This document shows positions 23,901 to 39,000 of a DNA stretch of 64,000 nt, one piece after another. The position numbers were made by a program, and so were the translations under genes. Position 1 is the first letter of the stretch, and the number at the start of each line of letters is the position of its first letter. The notes under the pieces are model-generated. The model was not told where the DNA came from and did not search any database. It saw only the letters and a list, made by a program, of their open reading frames with translations. The stretch comes from Tyto alba (Eukaryota; Chordata; Aves; Strigiformes; Tytonidae), in the NCBI RefSeq assembly GCF_018691265.1, contig NW_024881278.1:8019501-8083500 (forward strand), written 5' to 3'.

Positions 23901-26900
23901 ATTTTTATATTGAGCATCTCTTATTAGCCCTCAAATTTAGTAAAATTAGTTGCAAATTGCACGTGTATGTATAATAAGGTAATGGTAAGAAGAATTTAAA
24001 ATACTGAGAAACAGGTCAGGAGGGATGGGAAACAAATGTAAAGTGAAGCTGGGCCAAAGTGAGGCAGGGAGGAAACGGGTGCAGTTGGAGATTGTGTTAA
24101 AGAAAACAATGACAAAAATTCCATCTGTATTTTTGTTTGTTTGGGGTTTTTTTTGTAGTTCTTCCACATACAAATAACTACTTGGTGATATTTTATATTT
24201 AATTAAGCATACAGAATTAAAATTCTGAAATATTCGTGTTTTCTTCTGTTTCTTGCTTGTTTGTGAAGATGACACGTAGACTTTATTACCAAATGTCTCA
24301 GCTGTTAACAACATAATGTGAGATGCATAAACTCATTACATGCATTACTTAAAATCCTACTCCTTCCATACAGTTAAGGTTTACTTAAATATTGATTTAT
24401 ATTTCGGTTACTGTTGAGATATCATGGTTAAGATATCATTGGTAGTTTTAAATGCATTTGTTTATGACTTAGTGAGATTCTGTTAATCATTAACATTCCT
24501 GCCTTTCTGAACAATAATGAGAGGAGCATATATAAAGCATGGTATATCTCTGCTTCTGTAGATCATATTTAGTCATAGAAGACTAAGTGATTGCTAAAGT
24601 AAACACACTACAAGATTGCAATTCAGTGACTGAACAAATCTTGCTGTCCACGTATATTATATGTGATGCTTTTTGATATTTTGTTACATAATCCACAAGT
24701 ACTTTTATACCAGTTACTTCCTTTGTTTAAATTACCACTTTTAAAAATAACACTTATCACATCATAATCTACAAAACTAATGTTTTTGTAAGCTAACTTC
24801 AATATTAACTATTCTGTCCTGGAAGATGACAGGAGGATAGTAGACAGCAAATTACATTTATGTATATGGTTCATACACTGTCTCTGGCTCCTTGTGCAAA
24901 ACAGCTGTACAGTCAATCGTAAACTGGTCAGTTTAGAGCACTGACAATTTTAATTTACAGTGGGAAAAGTAAAATCACCATTTTTTTTAAAGAAAGCCAG
25001 GCAGTCAGATGTCTCTCCTGTATGTTTTTTGGTGAATGTATAGAAGTTCAGTCAAATATGAAAAATTAAATAATAAAAACTAGAAAGTATATAAAATATT
25101 TTTGACGTTAGTATTTTGTAAAAAGGAATTTTAATAAAAAATTTAGTCTGGTATTTTTGTGTAAGTAGAGCATTTAGATTTCCATTCAGATGAAAATTCA
25201 GGACTGTATACATCTAGCCGAGAAGCTGTTCTGTGAAATCGCGTGGCTCTTCAGCATGTGCAGTACTGAAGCAGTCGGTTTACCTGCTGTTGCTTAAACC
25301 TCCTTAAGCACTTTATTCAATTAAACTATTGTTAAAAGTTCTTCACACATGCTAAAGATTTGAAATGTAAATCATACTGATTTCTGAATACATATAAATG
25401 CAGTCTCTGGTAGAAGGAGAGTTTGAAACACTTGCAAATTTTGAGGGATTTTGTTTTGTTTTAATAAATAAGTAGCTGAGTATACATGCTTTTTTTTCCC
25501 CAAAAGCGATGGTAATACTTATAATGTTCTAGTGTCTTGACCCCTTACTAAAATTTAGGTGGAAATGGAATAAGAAATTAGTGCAGAGGAGAATGCTGCC
25601 TATTACTAAGGCATTTAAGTTTCAGAGCAGTTATTTTTCTTTTGCAGTCTAACTTACTTTTAAAAAGAAATGGAGTAAGATAGAAATACATTAGTAAATG
25701 CTTGTACTGTCAAAATTACTTTGGATTTCTCTTTAATGGTTTTCTGTTTATGGGTTTAGGAAGTAGCTTGTTAAAGATTTGGTAGAAAATAGTGATGCTT
25801 TCTATGTGTCGCTTCCGTTATTATATTAATGCTATTGTGTAAAATGATGTTTTATGGGAGTTTTCATTATGCAGGATTTTCTCTGTGAGCGAAAATGTCC
25901 TTAATTTCATCCTGGAGTTCACAAACTGGAAGAGACTTCCTCCAGCTGTAGAGCAAGACCTTTCTGACTACAAAGAGAAGTTCACTTGGACTCCCAAGAG
26001 CCATTTCGGTAAGCAATACAGTTAGGGGAAAAAAATCTCTGTGTATGCCAGCTTCCAGGCTGCAGGTGGGAAACAGCTCTGTGTGCTAATGCACGATGGC
26101 AAAGGAGGTTTAATAGTCAGTAGACGTTGCTCATCCAGAGACTGGGGAGCAGAAAGAGCAGTAACCCTAAACAAACAAGCAAGCAAAACATATTGGGATG
26201 AATTTTACTCATTACATTGTTCAATTCAGAGTTAGCATGTTTCAGGGAGGTATTCTCAGTTTAGGCTATCTTGTCCACTTCAAATGAATGCACGTGCTAT
26301 AAAATATGGGTAGTGGCTGTAAATTGGTACTGTGCCTTCCTGAAATGATCTGTTCAGCCTCTTGCAACATTTAAGGGAAGATGATCCATATTACTTGGCT
26401 ACATTTTCTAGACCATATCCCACTGATTTTATTTTTCTTAATTTGATCTGTATTTCCAATGAAGTATCTATCCTGTTCTGTAAGCATCTGACAGTAATTA
26501 AAATACAAACCATATTAAACACATACAAATCTAGCTGTTCATTGTCAGTCCTGGAATCAAAATGTGGTCAGCCAAAAAGATTCAATTATTGATTGTCCAG
26601 GAAAACACCTAGTGCTCACTGCATTCACCCTTCAGAAAAGCAGCTTTAACGTACAGGTTGTGCTCTGGAACCTGTGCGTTATGCTACCGAAAAATTGTAC
26701 TCATATGTCTCTCTTAGTGACTCATTTCAAAGCAAATTCTTCTTTAAAAGGGTCTGTAATAATTTTTAAAATGTCTTAAGTGATAATGTTATTAAATAAT
26801 ACTTCCTTTGGAATATTTGAAGCTAATTAGGATATCTTTGGAGAAAAATATATATATATATTTGGGGAAATTTAGATGAAGTTCTTTGTTTCCTTTGCTA

Positions 26901-28168
26901 TTAGTAAATAAATTAGTGTTGTAATAGCATCCAGTAACTGAAGCCAAAGAGGGAAAGCAGAAAGGTAAAAACAGGGCAGGGGAAGTTTGAAAGTTTTCAC
27001 TTTTTCATTCTTTCAGCCAAGAGCAGTCAGGGCAAGCAGGCCAGCTGCTGTGCTGAGAGGCAGGCTTCCCCCCTTGAGAAGCACCAGGCACTTGAATGGG
27101 GATAAAATGTGGTCACATGAGTGAGCACAGGAAATTAAACATGAAGGTTTTGTGCAGAAAAGTTCAAAAATGGGTGTTCACACCTCCAGCTGAAGGCTTG
27201 CAAAATGTATGGTCCTGTGGAGTTGCGCACCAGCTGTACTTACCCTTCTGTACTGAAATTCAGAAATGATTGCAGTTAATGTTACAGATTCCTTGTGAAT
27301 AAAATAAATGGAGAAGCCACTCTAGGAGAATTTGGAGGCACCAGTTTTGTATCAGGATAAGTTGATCTATAATATGAAAGCTTGTGTTTGAGCGAATGCG
27401 CGTTTACAGACATATTTGTGTATCTCGGCACGGGGCTTATCCTAGGTCAAGTTATTTAGCAACATGTTAGAACATTTGGGATCATATGCCGAGCCATGCT
27501 GTCACTTAATACTTATTCTACAAGCGTTTTCCCTTGTGTTATTTTGTTATTGCTTTATTTACTTCTAGACTTAAATTTTCATTTCTTGTAAGGTGGCCTG
27601 GGCCTCTCTCTGCCCAAGCAGGTAGCTGTTCTAGGCTGGTTAGATGAAACTCTCTGATTAAGGAAAAAATGATTCTTTGATACGTTGTTTCTAGAAGTTT
27701 AAGGTAACTTTGATAGCTCCTATAGGGAATATTCAAAAAGGCAGATTCTAGCAGGCAACAGCCCTTCCCTGTGGAGAACTCTGCCTCATTATTTGCCAGA
27801 GGCTGGGGGGATTCGGGCGGGATCCAGCTAAAGCAGGTGACGGTAGGAAGCGATGTAATCCCATGGTGTCCTGTGCAGTGTTTGACTTGGGTTTTAATTT
27901 TTCAGCCTTCATTCCTTCCCTGTCTCATCTCTGTCGTCTTGAGATCCGGTCCATTTTAACGAGCGAACACCTGCGATCGGACCGGTTTATCCGTGGATTG
28001 CCACTGCCAGCTTGTCTCCAGGACTACCTGCTCTACTTAGATGTACTGCGAGTCAACGCTATCCCAGGAGCCGAGGATTATCTGGGGCAGAGAGAGGAGG
28101 GAGCTCCCTCGACCAGTCACTCCAGCGCTGAAGGTGCAGAGAGGAGGGACGCCTGTGACCTTAGGTGA
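14948..28168 (+). CDS. ASB3: Ankyrin repeat and SOCS box protein 3, 9 coding exons
   Basis: Substrate-recognition subunit of an Elongin B/C-Cullin-5 ubiquitin ligase; human ASB3 is reported to target TNF receptor 2. Coding exons: 14948-15143, 15534-15692, 17229-17341, 17928-18063, 18858-19035, 20091-20288, 23375-23626, 25875-26008, 27906-28168. All have GT-AG borders and matching phases, giving 542 residues (human 518). Residues 1-350 are stacked ankyrin repeats, for example [68 protein letters not shown] and [10 protein letters not shown]. The SOCS box occupies about 459-504, with BC-box [10 protein letters not shown] (461-470) and Cul5-box LPLP (487-490). A tail of about 38 residues follows the box, longer than in human. 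The ATG has a good context (A at -3, G at +4). A splice acceptor at 14927-14929 implies an upstream non-coding exon. The gene is divergent from CHAC2, as in mammals. No frameshift was found. Confidence 0.96.
15144..27905 (+). other. ASB3 introns
   Basis: Eight introns: 15144-15533, 15693-17228, 17342-17927, 18064-18857, 19036-20090, 20289-23374, 23627-25874 and 26009-27905. They are AT-rich with several T runs of about 15-20 (for example near 16002 and 16806) and a short (AT)n at about 26848. I recognised no nested gene, RNA gene or substantial mobile element in them. Confidence 0.6.
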
Positions 28169-28479
28169 TGGTGCTGCCATTGACTGAGCTCAGTGGCTGC
28201 AGATTTTGTAATGGCAATTAGCAGACACCGGAGAAGAACTGCCATAAAGAACTATAGTAATAAGTCTTTTCATGCTGTAGTTCTATACTACATCTAGAAG
28301 TTTGTAGAAAGTTCTATGATTTACTTGTTTAAAAAGTCTGTTGTAGCTGTCTCAGTCTGTGAACATTTTCTGGGTTTGGAAAGGAAATTTTTAACTCTTA
28401 TGGACTAAAATTAGCTGTTCAATGAACATAGCTTATATAGTGGTTGAAATCTATTTGGTCAGACACTGTTAATAGATGC

Positions 28480-28485
28480 TTTATT
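28480..28485 (-). terminator. Possible MALL polyadenylation signal (AATAAA)
   Basis: AATAAA on the minus strand, 418 bp past the MALL stop. If used, the MALL transcript ends about 300 bp from the convergent ASB3 stop codon. I saw no canonical AATAAA on the plus strand between 28169 and 28900 for ASB3. Confidence 0.4.
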
Positions 28486-28902
28486 CTAAGCACTGCATAT
28501 ACCAAATGACATTATCTGAAAGTCAAGGAACACAATACTGTAATATTATTATGAATGTATGTGTTGGGGAGTGATCCAGCTGCAACAGAGATAAGAAAAT
28601 ACTATAAGAAAGGAAATTGGTTGCTGAAGGAACAGTGATTTTCTTTTTTTTTTTTTTTCCTTGATGATCTATATTTGGTGGAACATCGGAGTGGGAGGCT
28701 GGCTCAGAGCCTGCACCCAGTCCCTCCCCTTGCGTAGCCCATGGGCAAGGCATGAAATGTCCCCACAGGCACACCGACACAACGCTGCTGTACAAAAATC
28801 CCTCCTTCAGTGAAGTACAAAAGCAACCGCCGTCCCCGGCAGCTGCACCCCTCGCGCTGGGAGAGCCCTCGTCCTGCAGAGGCGAAGCTGGCGCTGCCGG
28901 GC

Positions 28903-31194
<2,292 letters not shown>

Positions 31195-31440
31195 CTCTTC
31201 TCAGCTGAGGCCGTGACCGCTCCGGCTCGGCTCCGCTGGCGTTTGCCTGCGCCGCGCCGCTCCCGTGCGGGGTTTTAACCGACACACCCGCAGGGACGTA
31301 ATCACAGAAACCAGCCTGGGCTGGCACCACGCCGCTTCCTCCGGCTGAAGGAGCCCTTAGCGGCCCTCCGGTTATTGCCGCCGGCTTCACATGCCCTGCC
31401 GCCAGCACCGGCGAGCAACGGGACCCCAGCCCCACCACCC
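31195..31440 (-). promoter_or_regulatory. GC-rich MALL promoter region
   Basis: CpG-containing sequence immediately upstream of the MALL start codon and continuing into exon 1, clearly richer in GC than the flanks. No TATA box is apparent. It is inferred to be the promoter from position and composition only. Confidence 0.55.
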
Positions 31441-33014
31441 ACACCAGCAATTGAAGGTCTTTAACGAGAGGGGAAAGAAAAAAAAAAAAAAAAATCCTAC
31501 ACCACAGCAGAGATATTTCCTGCAGTCAGTTTGTGTCCTTGGCACACTGTCAAGCCTGAAATATTTTTTTGCTCCTAGTGTTGTTGCCTCCTCCCCTTTC
31601 TGTTCAGGTTTCTGCTCCGTGTTCACGTCAGACTCCCCCACACCCACCGGGCATGTCCAGCCTTCAGAAACTTGCAGCCAAACATTTTTTTAGAGACAAC
31701 TCAAGGATGGGTGGTTTTGCCCACGGTGCTCTTAAGTGCGCAGAAAGGTCTGAAGGACTGCTGCCAGGACAGCTTTGATTTCTACCTCCTGGCAGATTGA
31801 CTTTGGATTCGACAAGCACGCTCTTTTTTTTTTTTTTTTTTTCCAGAGGACTCTGCTTCTTGCTGTAACTCACCCAATAAGTGGTGGGATGAAAGGCTGA
31901 AAGTGGCGCCTCTGTCTCAGGGCATAGGGAAGTCATTCTGTCCTCACTAACTCAGGCAATAGTCTGCAGCAGGAGAAGGACAATATCCTAGTAAGATACC
32001 GTATCTATGTTAGGAGAGCCAAGTGATGCCCTAGGAATTTGGCTCCTAGGCCAAGCTCTTTCACAGTACAGAGCAAAGATCAAAACTGTGATATTTATTA
32101 TTGTCTGAGCCCCTCCTAGGCTGGGGGGGAAGTGTTTTACGGCATTTCTGGAGGCTCCAGTTTACAAACGATGTCAGTGGGAGCTGGCGTTGGGCTCCAT
32201 GCTGTGTGCTGTGGTCTTCGAAAGATCTTGTTTTAAAACATTTCACACCAGACAAAACTAGTGCCTGGCTCAGACTTAAAAAAAAAAGAATTGGATAAAT
32301 AACTTCCCTCCAGGAGCGGGCAGCACGTCGGGCCCGTGGGCGCTCACTGCTCAGGGGAAAGAAGCCTTTGACATCCTGGTCCACAGGAGGAACACCCCGC
32401 AGCTCACCAGCCTGCCCTAGAAGGTCAGCACAGAGGGGGCTACAGTACAGCTCAGCCATGCACAGGGGAAAGGCAGCGTGCCCCGATTTCTTACCAGCTT
32501 TTATTTGTATTAGGTGGATCAAGCACATTCCTATGAAGAACCCAACCTCTTCCTGAGTGGGAAAGAAAAACAGTAAAACGGTCTAAATAGAGAGCAAACT
32601 GCTGTCCACTGATTGGACAAGAGATGATTTTTTTTTTCCCAAACCCAGCTGACCATGCTCAGCAGCATTCTTAAAGATCATTGCTGTTTTCCTTGCCTGC
32701 TACCAGTCTGCTGGGATACTGGGATAAACAGTCTTTTCTTCACCCTGATTAAAACAAAACTGGAAATTAATTGGAAGCTGCATGAGTGAGGAAAAGTGCT
32801 GCCTCGGCATATGCTCAGCTTGGGCAAAATACGACCCTCGATGTGGCTACAACAGGTACATGTAGCAACAGACAAAGCCTTGTCTAACACTGCAAAGGGG
32901 GAGTTTTAAAATATATTTTCCATTAGTAAATTTGATAAAATAATTTTAGTATCTCAAAATGTTAAAATACTCATGACAATTCAGATAGTACACACGGTTT
33001 CTTTTTCATAAGAA
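31441..33014. other. Intergenic region between MALL and NPHP1
   Basis: About 1.6 kb with A and T homopolymers (for example near 31470 and 31825) and a GC-richer stretch at about 32290-32480. No reading frame here resembles a known protein and no tRNA-like or repeat family could be named with confidence. Confidence 0.5.
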
Positions 33015-33020
33015 TTTATT
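33015..33020 (-). terminator. NPHP1 polyadenylation signal (AATAAA)
   Basis: Canonical AATAAA on the minus strand, 52 bp after the NPHP1 stop codon. A very short 3' UTR ending near 32990-33000 is inferred. Confidence 0.6.
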
Positions 33021-33071
33021 TATATTATTACCACATTCTTACGTAGCTCATATTGTTCTTCTATAATACAT

Positions 33072-36000
33072 TCATACTCCAGGATTGTTTTTTCTCACTT
33101 CTCCTAAGAAATCATAAGCCACCTCTGAGATATCGAAGGCTTTGTGAGTGTTTTCTGATGACAGCAGATACTGAAGGGCACCATCATTCTCACGGCTCTT
33201 TTTCAAGAAGTCAGCAATCACCTTCCAGCGAGATGCTTCAGACTCTTCCTCAGCCCACTTGTAGTCAGGGAGGAAAGTGGAGTAGAGCAGAGGAAAGACA
33301 GAGTCGTGGTACACCAGGACAAACAGAGACTTCAGAAATTCTTGATCTCTCTGCAGAGAAGAGTATTTGAAAATACTTCAGTGCAAATATGTGGTGTTGC
33401 CAAGCTCTTCTCCAGAAGCATTGTATACAAGGACGGACAAAAAAAGAAACAAAACAAAACAAAAAAACAACAAAACCAACCAAACAAGAAAACATTCAAC
33501 TAGCCCCCCCGTTTCCAGGAAAACAATGGGTGGAGATCTGACCTTCCTGAACACACATCAGCTAGTGTAGATGAGCCTCAAAGTCGCCACCAAGAACCAT
33601 GCTATATGAACTGCAGATCAACAGCTCTGCTCTCCAACCCACCTACTGTTGCATGTTACCACACAACAGCAATCTCTGCAGCGGTCCCTGAGAGCTCACG
33701 GGGTGTTTATATTTCTTCCTAAAAACACCAGTGTGTGACAGCTGTTCCCCACAGCCTCTGCAGGTACAGACTGGCACTGTTTGCTGTGGCTGCCAGGGAA
33801 GCGCCACGTCCTCCTCGCCTTGGAAGCCCAAACTCCACTGGTGTCTCTACTGCCCCAGGCAGAGCTGCAGCAATCCCACGCTGCGCGTGGCGCGTGGCTC
33901 TTGGCAGGAGGTAAGGCCACACCGTAAGTACTGTTATTTCACACTTTGGCAGGACATTCTGTGTGCGGTGAGAATTATGCCCTCCTCTGTAAAGACCCAT
34001 TTGCAAAACCCAGAGACTCAGAATCAGCCTGGTCTATTCTCAAAAACTGAAAGATCTCAACTGCTTTAACTCAACAAGACTGGTGCGCCTTATTTTCCCC
34101 AGGCACTCTAGAAAAAACCCTTCATGGTAGGAGAATGCACACAGAGCACTGCCTTCTGGAAAACTCTGACCACTGAGACTCTTCCAGAAAAGTGAGTGCT
34201 ATGACTGGCGTTGAACAGTTCCCTTCTCAGCAGGAGATTGAGCAGCTAAGCCTCACACAACCATGCAAGGAGGAGTAAGAATTCGCCAGGCAGCAATCCT
34301 ACGGTGGGAGTGGCACATGACAAATCAGGTAAAACTGGATGGTTCTGGGATACCGAGGAGTTACTAATTCTTTGAGCAGATCATCTTTCATTTTGGATGA
34401 ATGGCTTTGAAAAAGCGACTCAGCAGCATTGCATTTTGTTTGCGTAAACGGGGAGATCTCCTTCTGTATCTATTCAGTAGCACGCACAATGAATTAAATA
34501 TCCTGCTGCTGGTCCCAAGAAGTGAAGTGTTTTGGATTACAAGCCAATGCATTTCTCCTTCGGCTACCTACAGCTTCTCTTTGTCCCGAGGATAGGAGGG
34601 AGGACAAGGTGCAGGTAAGGCTGGTGACATGGCCAATTTGGTTCTTCTCCAGCTGTCTACACGCCAAAATGGGAGATTACAACTGTCTGACACAGGGAGA
34701 TTTGCAGAATTTGGGGGCCTTTTTCCAGGCAGACTATGGGAGGACTGGAGCTCAGAGGGCGGAGAAGGGAAGATTAATTTTGTGGACATACACAGCCCCT
34801 TTTGTACCAGTGGAAACATTTTACCAGCCAAGTAGTGGAAGCACATCATGAAAGGGAGCCACCCTTTGGGTATGAACCTCCAACAGCTTCCCCACTAACA
34901 ACCATATACAAAAATTTACAAGTTAATTTCATATCCTTTGCCTAGTTAACTGTTATGGGTAAGAAATGTTAAGAACTGCATTTAGCATATCGACATTTCC
35001 TAAATAAACGTGCAGTAAGAGGAAAAGTTAACTAGCAATAACACTGAGAGAAAGCTTCTAGTTCACATAGATTGAATATATGTCAAAGAAAAACCTGTAA
35101 TTTAATACCTTCTCAGATCTCTTCAACATTCTTTCTCTGTCTGCCCAAGCGCTCTAAAATGAAATGAAATGTCAAATCACACTGAGGTTGTGGAGCTCTA
35201 AAGCAATTCCATTTTTAGCTGCAAAAATCTCTTACTGCAATCCCACAGTAGTTTAAGCTCCTGTTGCAGTTCCCCTCTTACTCACACTCCCCACTCCTCC
35301 CTTGTGCCAGTTTAGTTGATTTAGGCAAACAGCCACTCCACCAAATTTTACAGGTGTGACAATTTGGAGATTTGAAATTATCAGAGCTGTAACAATGAAA
35401 TCAAGGGGATCCACCTGTCAGAAAAATCAGTCACAACCAAGGTTGCTTTTCCCCTCCCTCCCCCCCCCCCTACAAGCACAGAGAAACCCAGCCTAACCCC
35501 AAAGGCTGACAACTAACAGTGGAGTCCTTGAGGCAGAAATAGCTCAGCTGTTGTTGTGTGGTCCTAGGACACCTGCCAGGGGCTGCCACGTAACGACAGT
35601 GAGCACTGTCCTGCCAGGCAGAAGCTACATCACCTCCTCCCTGTCGTGAAAGCAGCCCTGTCCTAGAAGCCAGACAAACACTAGGGCAGCTCCTCCACCC
35701 GAGCACTCTCCTGCTGTGGCGATGTGGCTAGCAGTGCTCAAACTAGCACATTCATGTCTTTGCACCCCTTCTGAACGTACCCGGGTGTTCTCTTGCAGAG
35801 ATCTGCATGTATTTCAAACAATTATAAAACCTTGGCTTTTCCATTTATCTTTTCACAGGATAAAAAAAGCTCAAACTTTGCAAACTATCTGGAAATCCTG
35901 GCACGTCAGATGTAATTGAATGCTACATAGGTAACATACCCGAAGTGCATCCATCAGGTCTGGTTGATCCATGAGTTGAGGGAAAGTTGCTAAAATAGGA

Positions 36001-39000
36001 TTACAGATTAAATCTGAAACAGAAAACAAACAAGGCTAAGGAAGAGGATGGTTTTCAGGGTATCAGCACATCAAGGTATTCAACACATCCCCTCCAAAGG
36101 GGAAATACTATTGAAAATTAGCTGCAATAGTATTCCAGAGCAGCAGGGAAAGTGGAAAAGCTCTCCCACAACTGCGTTCTTCAACTGTAGCAAACTCTCA
36201 GTGGCCACAAGACAGTTAACCTGAGAGAGGAGAAACACACAAAAACTGAGTGCTGGTTTATGAGGAGAAGCCAGCAAGCAAGAGACCTTGCTGATTTAAC
36301 CTAAGGGTAGATTGAGGTGGTTTTTTTCTCATTTCTGCACCTGTCTTTTTTTACAAACATCTGAAATTGTGCCGCTTGATTTGGATGTTGTGAATAAACA
36401 CACTTTCATTCTGCCTTAATCTGGCCTGTGTTGTGTGTGATTTCAAGATACCAGGGTAGCAAGTGGCATAGTAAATGGACGAAATGGGGCACATCACCAA
36501 ACTGGACAGGTCTCCTGCGTGCCTTTCAGGTGAGCTGCCGCGTGGTGGCTGGGTCTCCTGTTTGAGCTGAACCCGCCGGCGGTGTCAGACTCGGGCAGGG
36601 CTGAGCTGCCTCCGGTGACCGCAGGAATCGAAGCGCTCTGTTACAAGACAGAGCAAATCTTGAGCCCCCAGGGCACGGGGGTCCTGTTGCTATTTTAGTT
36701 ACTGAGATCGCAGATGAGATTATAAGGGTGCTACAAGTGACATACAGAGGAATTTTGGCCGAAGTGTTTTCTTTCTCTTGTGATTTTAAGTATTTAATGT
36801 GTGCTGTTGTTTCTTCATGTTGAAGATGATGGAAAGTTTAGTAAACACTAACCCTTTACTAATAACAAGACATTTCAGGGAAGCAAGCCAGAAGTGATTA
36901 CTTTTGTGAAATATAACAGATGTTTTAAGTTGCCTATTTCTAAAGTGATAGTTGATTTTTAAATAAGAGAAATCCTATTTTTTTACACCAGAAAAAAAGT
37001 AGAAAATGGCTACCAGAACAACTTCGGAAATGCTGGGGTAAAGCCTTTAAATAATTTCAAATGAAATCTGAATCCAAATGGCTGCCATTTAACTCCAGGA
37101 ATGGTCATCAACCTGATCTATTGTCCTGCGTTATAAAGACCAAATCAAATAAGCATGGCAGTTCTCCACTGGCCTTTAAAAACTAAGCATTTTTGTTTCT
37201 CTGATAAGTTTATTAAACAAAGCATTAATTTATGAAAGGGCCTGGCTTTCAGATACTGAAATCAGTATACTTGGAATGTATGTTAAAGTTCAGAAAATCA
37301 GGAAGGGAGCGAGCATCTTTGAAAGATGAACCTGTAATTCAGATGCCTAAGTATAGCCAAAGATTGTAAGTTTAACATGTTAGTTAGTGCATAGGTAAAT
37401 TTATTTCTGTAATTTTTCTATATTTCAAACTGATTCTTAAAATGGAATAAACTATTACAGTTCTGTTGAAGGGAAGATGTGGAAGGAATAAGACAGAGTT
37501 GCAGAATCAGAGCAAGGTACTGAGTTCTAAACCCAGACCTCCTCCATTTCATTCTCCCTCTCTCCCTGCTGCATTAGCCAATAAGTAAATAATAATTAAA
37601 AAGAGGATGACAGCCTCAATGACAAAAACATCTGCCTAATCTCTTCTATAACTCAGGGATGCATACACTAGAAATGAATGAGTAAACCTGTGTGCATGCC
37701 TAACCTCTCAGTGCATGGGTGGTAAAAAGGAAACAGTTCCCTTCCAAGTAATCCTTTACCTTTATTTGCTCATTATTTATCTCATTATTTATTTCATTTA
37801 TTCATTTAGAAATACCCCTTTACCTATCCACAAGGGCTTTTTCTTTTCCCAATGAGAATTTATCTGAAAGCACTGCATTCATACTTCACAGAAAACAAAG
37901 CTATTCTTGTGGGTTTTGCATCCTGCGCTGTGAACTGATGTCAAACAGGGCAACACCTTAGATGCGAGTTGAAATATTCCTAGTTTGAAATGCAAACAAC
38001 ACCTGCAGACAAAGGTAAAGCACTGAAATCCTCTACCCAGGGAGCACAACTTCCTAAGCTTGTGAGATGGTCAGAGAAAGCAATTCCCTTCAGGAACCTG
38101 CTTTTTCTCCAACAGGCTCGCCAGTCCCGAGTTCTTCTCCACAACCACAATCCTTACCTGTGCTCTGTGTGCTTGTTCTGTCTTTCAGGAGTGCATCACC
38201 AAGTAGCTGTCGATAAAATATCAAGATATGGATGTAGCACATACTGCCAATGAATGTTTCTGGTAGCAAGCTGTTGGGAAAATAGAGAACATGTGGTTGA
38301 AATTTTTACTGAAAACTGTTCCTACTCCCACTGTTCATCAAACTTGAGGGTAACAACAACCTCGTGGAGATGATTATTAGCTCACACTGGCATCTCCATG
38401 AATCTATCACAACTTTGGAAGGTGTACACCGATACAGCTATAACAGCCAGACTCCTGCTGTTGCTGTTTTCACTATTGTCTAAACTTAGAAGACTTTTTA
38501 GCTGTTTTCAACAAAATGGCTCTAGGTGCCAAACAGAGGTCAAGTACAAGACGCAGGTGATACAATGCTCAGATTTTTCCATAGCCAGGGTTCCAGGGAA
38601 GGGGAACACTTGAGATCTCTGGAACCATTCTAGGCCATCTGAAATACTTTTTCATTTCATGGCAGCACACATGCATACTTACTTCAGGATGTCTTTTGAC
38701 TGCACACTTAATGACCTCAGCTTCACTACAAGCACAGGCTGTTTCTTCAGTGTTATAAACTGATGAAAAACACCACTGCCTGCTTAAGAAATAAATACCT
38801 GACGTGAAATTGGTCATTTTGAAAGAACATTAAGAATTATATTACAAGAATGGACATTAAAATTTGTCAAGAGACGTTTCGCTAAAACTCTAATGGTTTA
38901 AGGATGGTCTAAAAACCAGGAGGAAGTGAAAATATGTCAACATATCAGCTATATCAACATTTGGTCTAACATAAGCTATTACCTCTCTCTAGGGTGGTGG

